From contig CBDCNH010000011.1 of the NCBI GenBank assembly GCA_965219015.1, forward strand, positions 1,088,486 to 1,152,485: a stretch of DNA of 64,000 bases. The letters run 5' to 3'. This document shows positions 1 to 8,311 of this stretch, in pieces. Both the position numbers and the translations under genes were made by a program. The first letter of the stretch is position 1; every line of letters begins with the position of its first letter. Origin of the DNA: CBDCNH01 sp965219015 (GTDB lineage Bacteria; Pseudomonadota; Alphaproteobacteria; Rhodobacterales; Rhodobacteraceae). The notes under the pieces are model-generated. The model was not told the origin of the DNA and ran no database searches. It was given only the letters and a program-made list of their open reading frames with translations.

Positions 1-86
1 ACGACGAACGGCACCAGCCCCCGCAGCGAGCCGATGCGCTTGGATGCCGCGCGTTCCTCGGTCAGTCCCGTCGCCGGCTGTGCCAT
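1..86 (-). CDS. N-terminus of a probable ABC exporter (partial)
   Basis: The first 28 codons of a minus-strand gene run off the left edge; the ATG is at 84-86. The peptide starts MAQPATGLTEERAASKRIG and continues with a SLRGLVPFV stretch. That resembles the segment just before the first membrane helix in MsbA/ATM1-type fused permease-ATPase exporters, which commonly read SLR-x-L-x-PF. No ATPase motif is in view, so the family call is an inference from a short N-terminus. A purine-rich GAAGGGCAGGG lies just upstream as a plausible ribosome site. Confidence 0.4.
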   Translation of the reverse strand, partial: MAQPATGLTEERAASKRIGSLRGLVPFV

Positions 87-120
87 CTGCCCTGCCCTTC
101 GTGGCGCCATGTAAGCTACG

Positions 121-152
121 GGCCCTGACGCGGCAAGGCCGCGGTCAGGGCC
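121..152 (-). terminator. Hairpin at the end of the GT39 gene
   Basis: The arms GGCCCTGAC-GCGGC and GCCGC-GGTCAGGGCC pair almost perfectly, with one bulged base and an AAG loop. The hairpin covers the stop codon of the minus-strand glycosyltransferase. No T-run follows on the minus strand, so it may stabilise the 3' end or act as a weak terminator. Confidence 0.4.
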
Positions 153-1692
153 GGACGTAGACGCCGAGCGCCACGCCGCGGCCGGCGCCGAGGTTGAAGC
201 CGGTGATGCGTGCGGCGGCGAGGGCACCGGTGGCGGCCTCGAATGCCGCTTGTTGCGGCTGCGCGATGAACGCGACGGCACAGGGCGCGCTGATGAATGC
301 GGCGGCGGCTTCGGGACCGTCGGCGAGGCGCGCGGCGGCGGAGGTGGCGAAGAGGACCGACGGCTCGGCGTAGCCCGCGACGATGACGGCGGGGTCCGGG
401 CAGCGGTCGAACTCCGCGACCGTGCGCCCGATCGCCGCGGAGGGCCAGAACGCCGGGATCCGCGCGGCCGTGGGCCAGACGCCGAGCGCGACGAGGAACG
501 AGAGCGCCACCAGCCAGACGCAGGCCGGTCCGCGCGCCCCGGCCCAGAGCGCGCGCAGCATAAGCGCCGTGACGGGAAGTGCGGCGATGGCGCAGCAGAT
601 CGCGAACGGAGGCAGCGCGCCGGTGCGCGTGTATGCGGTCCACCCCGCCGCGCCGATGAGCCCGAGCGGCCCCAGCGCCAGCACGGCCGTGGCGATGCGC
701 GCCCAGAGCCGCGGCGGCGTGGCGGACCAGCCCGCGGCGGCGAGCATCGCGAGGGCGGGCAGGACCGGCAGCGTGTAGTGCGGCAGCTTCGTGGGCGCCG
801 CCTCGAACACGAGGAACGCCGGCACCGCCCAGGCGAGGAGGAAGCGGACGCCGGGCTCGCGCCAGCGCGCCCGGAGGCCCGGCAACGCCACGACGAGCGC
901 CAGGATGCCCGGAAAGAACGTCAGCGGCAGGAGGGCGAGATGCGTGCCGGGCGGCGCGCCGTGGCCTTCCTGCCCGCCGGCGAGCTTCGCCCCGAGGTCG
1001 CTCCCGAGCGACGCCGCCCAGAACGCGCCGCCGGTGCGGAGGGTGATCGCGACGGCCCAGGGCAGGACGAGCGCCGCGTAGAGCGCCGCCCCCGGCAGCG
1101 GCCGCACCGCGCCGAGCCAGCGCGCGCGCCGCGACGTGGCGACGAGCGCCAAGGCCGTCAGCGCCGTCACCACCGGCCCGACCGGCCCCTTCACCAGCGT
1201 CCCCAGCGCCAATGCGCCCCAGAAGAGCACGACGCGCCACGGCCCGACGCGACGGCCCGTCCAGGCCTGCGCGAGCACGCCCTGCGCCGCGACGATCGCG
1301 GCGAGGAGCACCGCGTCGGTCTTGGCGAGCCGCGCCTCGGACCCGAGGATCACGCTCGCGGCGAGGAGCACCGCCGCCGTCAGCGCCGCGCGCGGCGCGA
1401 GGAGCCCGCGCGCGAGACCGTAGCAAAGGAGCACCGCGGCCAGCGCGCCCGCCAGCGACACCGCGCGGTAGGTGCGGATGTCGTCCGCTCCCGCACCGCC
1501 GGTCAGCGCCACGGCGGCGGTCTGGAGCCAGTAGATGCCCGCAGGCTTCTTCAGCCGCGGCGCGGCGCCGAGCATGGGCTCCACGAGGTCGCCCGTGGCC
1601 CACATCTGCCGCGATGCCTGCGCGAAGCTCGCCTCGTCGCGATCGGTGACAGGCAGCGACGCGAACCCCGGCAGCCACAGCGCCAGGGCCAC
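145..1692 (-). CDS. ArnT/GT39-type polyprenol-dependent glycosyltransferase
   Basis: A multi-pass inner-membrane protein of 515 residues. Members of this family (ArnT, PMT and relatives) move a sugar from an undecaprenyl-phosphate carrier to lipid A or another periplasmic acceptor. Visible family marks are the TDRDEA motif in the first periplasmic loop (acidic catalytic residues), the RLKKPAG segment about 25 residues on, a LVKGPVG loop and KLPHYTLP in the middle, with many hydrophobic helices between. The start is a GTG only 26 bases downstream of the tRNA-Gly gene. Reading in frame further upstream gives a hydrophobic stretch but no ATG, so the true start is uncertain. The acceptor and donor sugar cannot be read from the sequence. 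Confidence 0.85.
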   Translation of the reverse strand: MALALWLPGFASLPVTDRDEASFAQASRQMWATGDLVEPMLGAAPRLKKPAGIYWLQTAAVALTGGAGADDIRTYRAVSLAGALAAVLLCYGLARGLLAPRAALTAAVLLAASVILGSEARLAKTDAVLLAAIVAAQGVLAQAWTGRRVGPWRVVLFWGALALGTLVKGPVGPVVTALTALALVATSRRARWLGAVRPLPGAALYAALVLPWAVAITLRTGGAFWAASLGSDLGAKLAGGQEGHGAPPGTHLALLPLTFFPGILALVVALPGLRARWREPGVRFLLAWAVPAFLVFEAAPTKLPHYTLPVLPALAMLAAAGWSATPPRLWARIATAVLALGPLGLIGAAGWTAYTRTGALPPFAICCAIAALPVTALMLRALWAGARGPACVWLVALSFLVALGVWPTAARIPAFWPSAAIGRTVAEFDRCPDPAVIVAGYAEPSVLFATSAAARLADGPEAAAAFISAPCAVAFIAQPQQAAFEAATGALAAARITGFNLGAGRGVALGVYVRP

Positions 1693-1718
1693 AGCAGCGA
1701 GCGTGACATAGGGCAGGA

Positions 1719-1792
1719 TGGAGCGGGTGAAGGGAATCGAACCCTCGTCATAAGCTTGGAAGGCTTCTGCTCTACCATTGAGCTACACCCGC
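1719..1792 (-). tRNA. tRNA-Gly(TCC)
   Basis: The minus strand folds as a 74-nt tRNA with the 3' CCA encoded (1719-1721). The acceptor stem pairs GCGGGTG (5' end, 1786-1792) with CACCCGC (1723-1729). The D-arm contains AGCTCAATGGTAGAGC and the T-loop GGTTCGATTCC. The anticodon TCC is at 1758-1760, flanked by CT and AA, which decodes GGA and wobble glycine codons. It sits between the SRAP gene and the GT39 gene, all on the minus strand. Confidence 0.95.
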
Positions 1793-1800
1793 GCGCTGTC

Positions 1801-1829
1801 CGTATGCGGCGCGGCGGGCCCGCTGGCAA
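1801..1829 (-). promoter_or_regulatory. Candidate sigma-70 promoter of tRNA-Gly
   Basis: On the minus strand TTGCCA (1824-1829) and CATACG (1801-1806) are 17 bases apart, and the -10 ends 8 bases before the mature tRNA 5' end. Spacing is ideal; the hexamers are only moderate matches. Confidence 0.45.
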
Positions 1830-1833
1830 GCCG

Positions 1834-2490
1834 TCAGGCGGCGATGGGCTCGATGAGCTGCGGTCCCGTCGCGCGGTTCGAATTGACCGCCGGGTCGACG
1901 CGGCGCGCGGCGAACACCCCCTCCGCCGGGGCCCGCATCAGTGCTGCGGCGCCCTGCCCCGCCTCGCCGAGCCAGAGCGGCCAGTCGGCGGGCTCGACCG
2001 TCACCGGTACGCGCGTGTGGAGCGCGGCGAGAGAGCCCTCCGCCGCCGCGGTGACGATGGCGCAGGTGACGAGCGCCGTGCCGCCTTTCTCCCAAGCCTG
2101 CCAGACGCCGGCAAAGGCCAGCGCCGCGCCGTCGGCGCGGTTGATGTACCATGGAAACTTCGACCCGGAAGCGTCTGACGTCCATTCATAATATCCCGCC
2201 GCCGGGATCAGGCAGCGGCGCTCGCGCACCGCCGCGCGGAACGCGGGCTTCGTCGCCACCGTCTCGGCGCGCGCGTTGATGAGGAGCGGCCCGCCGGTGG
2301 GTTTGTCGTACCACGCCGGCACCAGGCCCCAGCGCATCGCGCGGAGCCGCCGTCCGGCCGTGACGACGGCGATCGTGTCCGTCGGGCAGACGTTGTAGTT
2401 CTCCGCCGCCGGCAGGTCGTTGGCGGGCACGGCGTCGAAGAGCGCCGCGATCGCCTCGAGCGGCGTCGTGATGACGAAGCGGCCGCACAT
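1834..2490 (-). CDS. SRAP-domain protein (HMCES/YedK family)
   Basis: A 218-residue protein starting MCGRF, the hallmark of the SRAP family. After removal of Met, Cys2 forms a thiazolidine DNA-protein crosslink with abasic sites in single-stranded DNA and protects them. Other conserved residues are visible: the Asn in ENYNVCPT, the NARAET segment, the catalytic Glu in GYYEW, and the His in LHTRVPV. Length fits the family (about 220). The ATG at 2488-2490 is fixed by the need for Cys at position 2. The gene starts two bases after the stop of the upstream nucleotidase gene, so the two are probably co-transcribed. YedK-type proteins are often near repair genes; that context is not seen here. Confidence 0.92.
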   Translation of the reverse strand: MCGRFVITTPLEAIAALFDAVPANDLPAAENYNVCPTDTIAVVTAGRRLRAMRWGLVPAWYDKPTGGPLLINARAETVATKPAFRAAVRERRCLIPAAGYYEWTSDASGSKFPWYINRADGAALAFAGVWQAWEKGGTALVTCAIVTAAAEGSLAALHTRVPVTVEPADWPLWLGEAGQGAAALMRAPAEGVFAARRVDPAVNSNRATGPQLIEPIAA

Positions 2491-2492
2491 GT

Positions 2493-4064
2493 TCAGCGGC
2501 GCACGATCCGCCCGTCGATGGCGGGGGTGTAGGGGCCGTTCGCGGCCAGATACTCCGCCACCACGTCGGCGAGGTCCGGACCGAAGTCGTAGACGTTGAC
2601 CGCATCGGTGGCGAAGACCTTGTAGCCGTCGCCGCCGCCGCGGACGAAGTTGTTGCTGACCACGCCGTAGAGCTTGTCCGCGTCGATGGGCACCATGCGG
2701 CCCGCTTCGGCCACGCGCACGTCGCTGACGCGCGCGCCGGGCTCGGCCGCGGGATCCCACGCGAACGACAGCCCCGCCACCTGCGGAAACCGGCCCGCGC
2801 CGTCGGCGACCTGGCTCACGCCATTCTCGAGCGCGGCCACGATGTCGCGGCCCGCGATCTGAAAGGTCGAGAGCGTGTTCTGGAACGGCAGCACCGTGAG
2901 CACCTCGCCCATCGTCACCGGGCCCGCGTCGATGGAGGCGCGCACGCCGCCGCCGTTCTGCAGCGCGATCTCGATGCCCTGGTCGCGGACGCGTGCGAGC
3001 ATCGCCTCGGCGATGAGGTTGCCCATCGCGCATTCCTGCGACCGGCAGGCATCGCGGCTGCCGTCGATGGAAGCCGCGGCTTCGGCCACGACCTCGTTGC
3101 GGATGGCGTCGAGCGGCTTCGCCAGCTCGCCGATCCGCGCCACGGTCGCGGCGTCCTCGGCGACGGCCGCGTCGAGGAGCTCAGGCTCGCCAGTGGCCGA
3201 CACGAGCGCACCCGCGTCGTCGAACACGACGTCGAGCTCGCCAAGGTACTTGGAATAGGCGTAGGCCTGCACGATCGCGGTGTTGCCGACCATCGTCGGA
3301 TAGGGCCCCGCCGCCTTGTCCGACGTGCTCGAGAGGTATGTGTGGCTGTGGCCGCCGACGATCACGTCGACGCCGGTGGTCGCGGCGGCGATGCGCTTGT
3401 CGACCTCGTAGCCCGAGTGCGACAGGACGATGATCTTGTTCACCCCCTCCGCCGTCAGCCGGTCGACCTCGCCCTGCACCGCCGCGACGGGATCGGAGAA
3501 GGTGACGTTCGGGCCGGGCGACGACAGCTCGCCCGTGTCCTCCGGGGTGAGCCCGATGAGGCCGAGCCGCTCGCCCCCACGCTCGATGACCACGGATTTG
3601 CGGATGACGCCCGCGAGCGCCGTCTCGGCATGGATATCCGCGTTCGACATCAAGACCGGGAACGTCACCGCGTCGAGGAAGCCGCGGAGCGCCGCGGGGC
3701 CGTCGTCGAACTCGTGGTTGCCGACGGTCATCGCGTCATAGCCGAGCTTCGACATCATCTCGGCCGAGAGCTTGCCCTTGTAGTAGGTGTAGAAGATCGT
3801 GCCCTGGAACTGGTCGCCGCCGTCGACGAGGATCGAGGTGTCGGAGCGGGCGCGGGCGGCCGCGATGGCCGTGACCTGCCGCGCCGAGCCCCCGAAGCAT
3901 TGTCCCGCGGCGTCGTCCTCGCCGGAACAGGTGCTGTCGTACTCCGATACCGGCTCGAAGCGGGCGTGGAAGTCGTTCGTGTGCAGGATCGTCAGCCGGT
4001 ACTCGGCGTGGGCGGTCCCGGCGAGACAGACGAGCGCGGTGGCGAGGAGCAGGGTTCGGCGCAT
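2493..4064 (-). CDS. Secreted 5'-nucleotidase / UshA-type metallophosphoesterase
   Basis: A 523-residue protein with a Sec signal peptide (MRRT, a hydrophobic core, cleavage after AHA). The metallophosphatase half shows the metal-binding blocks ILHTNDFHARFEP, VDGGDQFQGT, GNHEFDDG and GGHSHTYL. The C-terminal half carries the substrate-binding 5'-nucleotidase domain (QNGGGVRASI). Family members hydrolyse 5'-nucleotides, UDP-sugars or cyclic nucleotides in the periplasm so the cell can reuse nucleoside and phosphate. The start at 4064 is chosen because it gives a clean signal peptide and is preceded by AAAGGAAC; an ATG 45 bases upstream lacks this. It heads a two-gene unit with the SRAP gene. 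Confidence 0.9.
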   Translation of the reverse strand: MRRTLLLATALVCLAGTAHAEYRLTILHTNDFHARFEPVSEYDSTCSGEDDAAGQCFGGSARQVTAIAAARARSDTSILVDGGDQFQGTIFYTYYKGKLSAEMMSKLGYDAMTVGNHEFDDGPAALRGFLDAVTFPVLMSNADIHAETALAGVIRKSVVIERGGERLGLIGLTPEDTGELSSPGPNVTFSDPVAAVQGEVDRLTAEGVNKIIVLSHSGYEVDKRIAAATTGVDVIVGGHSHTYLSSTSDKAAGPYPTMVGNTAIVQAYAYSKYLGELDVVFDDAGALVSATGEPELLDAAVAEDAATVARIGELAKPLDAIRNEVVAEAAASIDGSRDACRSQECAMGNLIAEAMLARVRDQGIEIALQNGGGVRASIDAGPVTMGEVLTVLPFQNTLSTFQIAGRDIVAALENGVSQVADGAGRFPQVAGLSFAWDPAAEPGARVSDVRVAEAGRMVPIDADKLYGVVSNNFVRGGGDGYKVFATDAVNVYDFGPDLADVVAEYLAANGPYTPAIDGRIVRR

Positions 4065-4176
4065 GAAGTTCCTTTCGCTGGCGGCGAATGGTCGCTGCCG
4101 GGGCGGCATCCGTCAACCGCTCGCCCGAACCAGAGCCACCGTTGACGTGGCGTTCCCGGCCCGGCAAGAGACGAGG

Positions 4177-4515
4177 ATGCTGGTCTACAAGGTTCTCCGC
4201 CGATCCGAATGGAATGCCTTCCGCGCCGCCGGTGAAACCGCTGGCGCGCCGGTCGACCGCACGGACGGCTTCGTCCATCTCTCGACGGCCGCGCAGGTCG
4301 CGGAGACGGTAGCGAAGCACTTCGCCGCGGAGAGCGATCTCGTGCTCGTAGCGCTCGACGCGGATGCTCTCGGCGACGCGCTGCGCTGGGAGCCCTCGCG
4401 CGGCGGGGCGCTTTTTCCGCATCTCTACCGCGCGCTCGGGAGCGCCGACGTCGTCTGGGACAAGTCGCTGCCGCTGGGGGCCGCGGGGCACATCTTCCCC
4501 GAAGGCGTCATGTGA
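4177..4515 (+). CDS. DUF952 family protein
   Basis: A 112-residue protein, the normal length for DUF952, starting [12 protein letters not shown]. It contains the family blocks [20 protein letters not shown] and FPHLYRAL, and ends in [15 protein letters not shown]. The fold of this family has been related to ADP-ribosyl-transfer-like enzymes, but its cellular role is not established. The gene ends inside the start of pyrD (GTGA overlap), so the two are translated together. A GAGACGAGG purine stretch precedes the ATG. Confidence 0.85.
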   Translation: MLVYKVLRRSEWNAFRAAGETAGAPVDRTDGFVHLSTAAQVAETVAKHFAAESDLVLVALDADALGDALRWEPSRGGALFPHLYRALGSADVVWDKSLPLGAAGHIFPEGVM

Positions 4516-5603
4516 CGCCGCTGGAGCGCGCCGGGCTCGCCGTGCTGGCGCGGCTCGATCCTGAACGCGCGCACGGGCTGGCCCTGCGGGCGCTGCGGCT
4601 TGGGCTCGGGCCGAGCGGCGGGCCGGTGGCGCGGCCGCGGCTCGGCATGCGGCTCTCGGGGCTCAAGCTCGCCAATCCGGTCGGACTGGCGGCGGGGTTC
4701 GACAAGAATGCGGTCGCGGTGGCGGCGCTGGCGCGGGCAGGGTTCGGCTGGGTCGAAGTGGGGGCCGCGACGCCGCGGGCGCAGCCGGGCAACCCGCGGC
4801 CGCGGCTCTTTCGGCTGCTGGAAGACGGTGCGGTCATCAACCGCTTCGGGTTCAACAACGACGGGGTCGAGGCCATCGCGGCGCGTCTGGCGCGGCGGCC
4901 GGAGGGCGTGCCGGTCGGGATCAACCTCGGGGCGATGAAGGGCTCAAGCGATCCTGGCGCGGATTTCGCCGCCGTGCTCGCCTCCTGCGGTCCGCACGTC
5001 GATTTCGCGACGCTGAACGTGTCGTCGCCGAACACGCCGGGGCTGCGCGACCTGCAGGGGCCGGGCGCCCTCGGGCGCGTGCTGGCCGCGGTGCTCGCCG
5101 CGCGCGACGGGCTCGCGCGTCGGCCGCCGGTGTTCCTCAAGATCGCGCCGGACCTGAGCCTTGCGGAGCTTGCGGCGATCGCCGCGACCGCGGAGGACGC
5201 GGGCATCGACGGGATCGTGGCGACGAACACCACGACCGCGCGCGAAAGCCTGAAAAGTGCAAGCCGGGACCAAGCGGGAGGTCTTTCCGGGGCGCCATTG
5301 TTCGATCCGTCCACGCGCGTGCTGGCGGAGCTCGCGCATCTGACAGGCGGGCGGATGCCGCTGATCGGGGTCGGCGGCATCGTTTCGGCGGCGGATGCCT
5401 ACGCGAAGATCCGGGCCGGGGCGTCGGCGGTGCAGCTCTACACGGGGCTCGTCACCGGCGGGCTGTCGCTGGCGGGCGAGATCGCGCGGGGGCTCGACCG
5501 GCTCCTCGCGGCAGACGGCTTCGCGCGCGTGGCGGACGCCGTCGGCACCGGGACCGAGCGCTGGCGTCAAGGAGGGACGGCGCGCCGTTCGAGCCGCGGG
5601 TAG
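4512..5603 (+). CDS. pyrD: Dihydroorotate dehydrogenase (quinone), class 2
   Basis: A 363-residue FMN enzyme that oxidises dihydroorotate to orotate in pyrimidine synthesis and passes electrons to membrane quinone. FMN and substrate motifs are clear: [22 protein letters not shown], and [11 protein letters not shown] with the serine base typical of the membrane-associated class. They continue with [14 protein letters not shown] and a C-terminal GVGGI...[11 protein letters not shown] phosphate loop. The N-terminal helix pair typical of class 2 is present. The start is GTG at 4512, overlapping the DUF952 stop. The 3' end overlaps the convergent MATE gene by 37 bases. Confidence 0.96.
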   Translation: MTPLERAGLAVLARLDPERAHGLALRALRLGLGPSGGPVARPRLGMRLSGLKLANPVGLAAGFDKNAVAVAALARAGFGWVEVGAATPRAQPGNPRPRLFRLLEDGAVINRFGFNNDGVEAIAARLARRPEGVPVGINLGAMKGSSDPGADFAAVLASCGPHVDFATLNVSSPNTPGLRDLQGPGALGRVLAAVLAARDGLARRPPVFLKIAPDLSLAELAAIAATAEDAGIDGIVATNTTTARESLKSASRDQAGGLSGAPLFDPSTRVLAELAHLTGGRMPLIGVGGIVSAADAYAKIRAGASAVQLYTGLVTGGLSLAGEIARGLDRLLAADGFARVADAVGTGTERWRQGGTARRSSRG

Positions 5604-6877
5604 CTCGCGCCGAGCGTGAGCGCGCGCATGACGTTGAGCACCATCAGCGACGCCCAGAGACCGTGGTTGCCGTAGGCGGGAACGAGCGCGACCACGGTGG
5701 CGGCGTAGACCGCGACGGACGCGAGCATCGCGTTCCGCATCGTGCGCGTCTCGGTGGCGCCGATGTAGATGCCGTCGAACATCCAGGCGGCGATGCCCAC
5801 CACCGGCGCCACCGCGACCCAGCCGAGGTAGTGCCGCGCCGTCTCCTGCACCTCGGGCGCCTTGGCCATCGTGTCGATGATCGCGGGCCCGGCGAACCAG
5901 AACGCGAGCCCGAGGACGACGCTGCCGCCGACGCCCCACTCGCTCGTGACGACGGAGGAGCGCCGCAGCGCCGCGAGCGAGCCCGCGCCGACCGCCTGGC
6001 CCACCAGCGTCTCGGCGGCGAAGGCGAAGCCGTCGAGCGCGTAGGCGGTGATCTCCAGGAACTGGAGGAGCACCTGGTTCGCGGCGAGGGCGGTGTCGCC
6101 GAAGCCCGCGGCAAGGAAGATGAAGGCCGTGAAGCTGCCCTGCAGGACCACGGAGCGGATCATGATGTCGGTGTTGACGGCGACCATGCGGCGGAGCCGG
6201 GCGCGGTCGAGCACGCGAGCCCAGTCGCGCCACTGGTCGCCCGCGAAGGCCGAGCGGCAGAGCCAGAGGCCGAAGCCGAGGCCTGACCATTCGGCGATGA
6301 GCGTCGCCACCGCGACGCCGCCGACGCCGAGCCCGAGACCGAGCACGAAGAGGAGGTCGAGCCCGACGTTGAGGCCGTTCATCCAGAGCTGGAGGACGAG
6401 CACCGACCGCGTACGCTCGACCGCGAGGAGCCACCCGTTGACCGCGAAGAGCGCGATGGCGGCGGGGGCGCCCCAGAGCCGGATGCCGAGGTAGGTGCGC
6501 GCGAGCCCCTCGACCTCGGCGGACGCAGGGGCCACGCGGAACGCGAGCGCCATCAGCGGGAGCTGCAGCGCCGTCAGCGCCAGCCCCGCGACGGCGCCGA
6601 TCATCAGCGCGCGCATCAGGATCGCGCCGGTCTCGGGCGCGTCGCCGGCGCCGTGCGCCTGCGCGACCATCCCCGAGGTGCCCATGCGGAGGAAGCCGAA
6701 GATCCAGTAGACCGACGCGAGGATCACCGCGCCGATGCCGACGGCGCCGATGGGCGCCGCGAGGCCGAGCTGACCGACGACGCCGGTGTCGACCGCGCCG
6801 AGGATCGGCACCGAGACGTTCGAGACAAGGATCGGCACGGCGATGCGGAGCACGCGGGCATGCGTCACCGGGGTCAT
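5567..6877 (-). CDS. MATE family multidrug/metabolite efflux transporter
   Basis: A 436-residue membrane protein with about twelve hydrophobic helices in two similar halves. It belongs to the MATE family, closest in style to the DinF subgroup. The first helix region reads [18 protein letters not shown] followed by [10 protein letters not shown], the usual MATE opening. Such proteins export cationic or planar compounds using proton or sodium gradients. The ATG overlaps the stop of the upstream thioesterase gene (ATGA), making a three-gene operon with the two thioesterases. Substrate unknown. Confidence 0.9.
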   Translation of the reverse strand: MTPVTHARVLRIAVPILVSNVSVPILGAVDTGVVGQLGLAAPIGAVGIGAVILASVYWIFGFLRMGTSGMVAQAHGAGDAPETGAILMRALMIGAVAGLALTALQLPLMALAFRVAPASAEVEGLARTYLGIRLWGAPAAIALFAVNGWLLAVERTRSVLVLQLWMNGLNVGLDLLFVLGLGLGVGGVAVATLIAEWSGLGFGLWLCRSAFAGDQWRDWARVLDRARLRRMVAVNTDIMIRSVVLQGSFTAFIFLAAGFGDTALAANQVLLQFLEITAYALDGFAFAAETLVGQAVGAGSLAALRRSSVVTSEWGVGGSVVLGLAFWFAGPAIIDTMAKAPEVQETARHYLGWVAVAPVVGIAAWMFDGIYIGATETRTMRNAMLASVAVYAATVVALVPAYGNHGLWASLMVLNVMRALTLGASYPRLERRAVPP

Positions 6878-7311
6878 CAGGCGGGCTCGACAAGAAAATG
6901 CCCCGTCGCCTGCGCGAAGAGCCGGGCGCGGCTGTCCTGCCAGGCCTCGACCTGCACGCTGGCGTAGCGCCGCCCCGAACGGTTGACCCGCGCGCGGGCA
7001 TAGGCGTCGCGCGGCAGACCGGTGCGGAGGTAGTCCACGGTGAAGTCGATCGTCTTCGGCAGGCGCAGCGTCCCCTCGCCGCCGAGAGAGAGCGCGAGTT
7101 CGGCGATGGCCGTCACCTCGAGGAACGCGGCCGTGGCACCGCCGTGGAGCGCCGGCAGCATCGGGTTGCCGACGAGATGCTCGGCGAAGCGCATCGTCGC
7201 GGTCAGCTCGTCGCCATGCGCTGCGAACGAGATGCCGAAGAACGCCACCACCGGCACGCTTGCCACAAGCGTCGCGAGGCGCGCGTCGAGCCCTGTGTCG
7301 GCGCCGCTCAC
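6877..7311 (-). CDS. PaaI-type hotdog thioesterase (second of a tandem pair)
   Basis: A 144-residue hotdog-fold protein. [14 protein letters not shown] corresponds to the HGG active-site turn and following helix, with Glu in the catalytic position. The strand [12 protein letters not shown] and the ending GHFLVEPA are also typical. Such enzymes hydrolyse acyl-CoA or aryl-CoA thioesters. The start is a GTG that overlaps the stop of the upstream paralog (GTGA). Together with its neighbour it looks like a tandem duplication in which the two copies carry different catalytic acids (Glu here, Asp there). Confidence 0.85.
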   Translation of the reverse strand: MSGADTGLDARLATLVASVPVVAFFGISFAAHGDELTATMRFAEHLVGNPMLPALHGGATAAFLEVTAIAELALSLGGEGTLRLPKTIDFTVDYLRTGLPRDAYARARVNRSGRRYASVQVEAWQDSRARLFAQATGHFLVEPA

Positions 7312-7727
7312 GCGCGGTCCACGGTGAAGGCGCCCGTCGCGGTGGCCACAGGGCGCGCGGCGTCGGCGTCGGTCGCGGTGGCGCGGACGAAGGCGACGGA
7401 GCGGGTGACGTGGTAGCATTCGGCGCGGGCCGTGAGCCGCTCGCCGGGCGTCGCGGGGCGCATGTAGTCGATGCGAAGGTCGAGCGTCGCGGTCGAGGGG
7501 CCGGTCGCCGGATGGCTCATCACCGCGGCCCCGGCGCAGGTGTCCATCAGCGTGGAGACGACGCCGCCGTGGATCACGCCCGTCGCGGGATCACCGATGA
7601 GCCGGGCGTCCCAGGGCATCGAGATCGTCGCCGTGCCTTCCGCGACCGCATCGAGCCGCATCGCGAGCGCGCGGGCGAGCGGGATCGCGGCGATGAACTG
7701 CTGCGCGCGGTCGGCGGCGTCGGACAT
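7308..7727 (-). CDS. PaaI-type hotdog thioesterase (first of a tandem pair)
   Basis: A 139-residue hotdog-fold thioesterase. The active-site segment is [15 protein letters not shown], with HGG and a catalytic Asp, and [15 protein letters not shown] forms the next strand, as in PaaI and YbgC relatives. It should act on short or aryl CoA esters. The ATG at 7725-7727 is preceded by GAGG at good distance and avoids a poorly conserved 17-residue extension. It leads the operon thioesterase-thioesterase-MATE, divergent from the MerR gene. Confidence 0.87.
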   Translation of the reverse strand: MSDAADRAQQFIAAIPLARALAMRLDAVAEGTATISMPWDARLIGDPATGVIHGGVVSTLMDTCAGAAVMSHPATGPSTATLDLRIDYMRPATPGERLTARAECYHVTRSVAFVRATATDADAARPVATATGAFTVDRA

Positions 7728-7805
7728 GGAACCTCGCGGATGAAGCGCCTTGGTCGCCGCATCGCGGCGGGCGATCAAGGGGGAATTGGCCGCCGGGCTC
7801 GGCGA

Positions 7806-7834
7806 TTGCGCGGTTGCAGCGGACCCGCTAGCAT
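7806..7834 (+). promoter_or_regulatory. Candidate promoter of the merR gene
   Basis: TTGCGC (7806-7811) and TAGCAT (7829-7834) are 17 bases apart, which would give a leader of about 18 bases before the MerR ATG. Confidence 0.45.
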
Positions 7835-7858
7835 CGTGGCAAACGGGGACTGGCAGCG

Positions 7859-8230
7859 ATGACCGATAGTCGCCTGACGTTCAAGGAGATGTGCGCCCGG
7901 TTCGAGGTGACGCCGCGCACGCTGCGCTACTACGAATACATCGAGCTGCTGCGACCCGAAAAGGACGGCCGCGCACGCTTCTACGGGGCGCGCGAGGTCG
8001 CGCGGATGACGCTGATCCTGCGCGGGCGGCGGTTCGGATTCTCCCTGGAGGAGATCCGCCAGTGGCTTGATCTTTACGACGCCGAAGGGACGGAGCCGCA
8101 GCTTGCCGCCTTCGTGGAGCTTGCGAACCGGCAGCTGGGCGAGCTCGACCGGCAAAGGACCGAGCTTCTGGCCACCATCGAAGACCTCCATGCGCTGCGC
8201 GACCAGACCTCGGCGCGGCTCGCCGGCTGA
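7859..8230 (+). CDS. MerR family transcriptional regulator
   Basis: A 123-residue regulator. The winged helix-turn-helix is at the N-terminus ([17 protein letters not shown], then the wing with RFYG) and is followed by a long dimerisation helix (about 80-120) rich in Leu and Glu. There is no cysteine cluster for metal sensing, so a small-molecule or fatty-acid-related signal is more likely. MerR genes of this type commonly sit directly upstream of acyl-CoA dehydrogenase genes in alphaproteobacteria, as here, and probably control them. Confidence 0.9.
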   Translation: MTDSRLTFKEMCARFEVTPRTLRYYEYIELLRPEKDGRARFYGAREVARMTLILRGRRFGFSLEEIRQWLDLYDAEGTEPQLAAFVELANRQLGELDRQRTELLATIEDLHALRDQTSARLAG

Positions 8231-8311
8231 CGCCACGTTCCGCCTCGTCCGGCTTGCAGGCCTCGCGCGGCGCGGGCAGTTTCGCATCACGCCTGTGACC
8301 GGAGGACGCCG

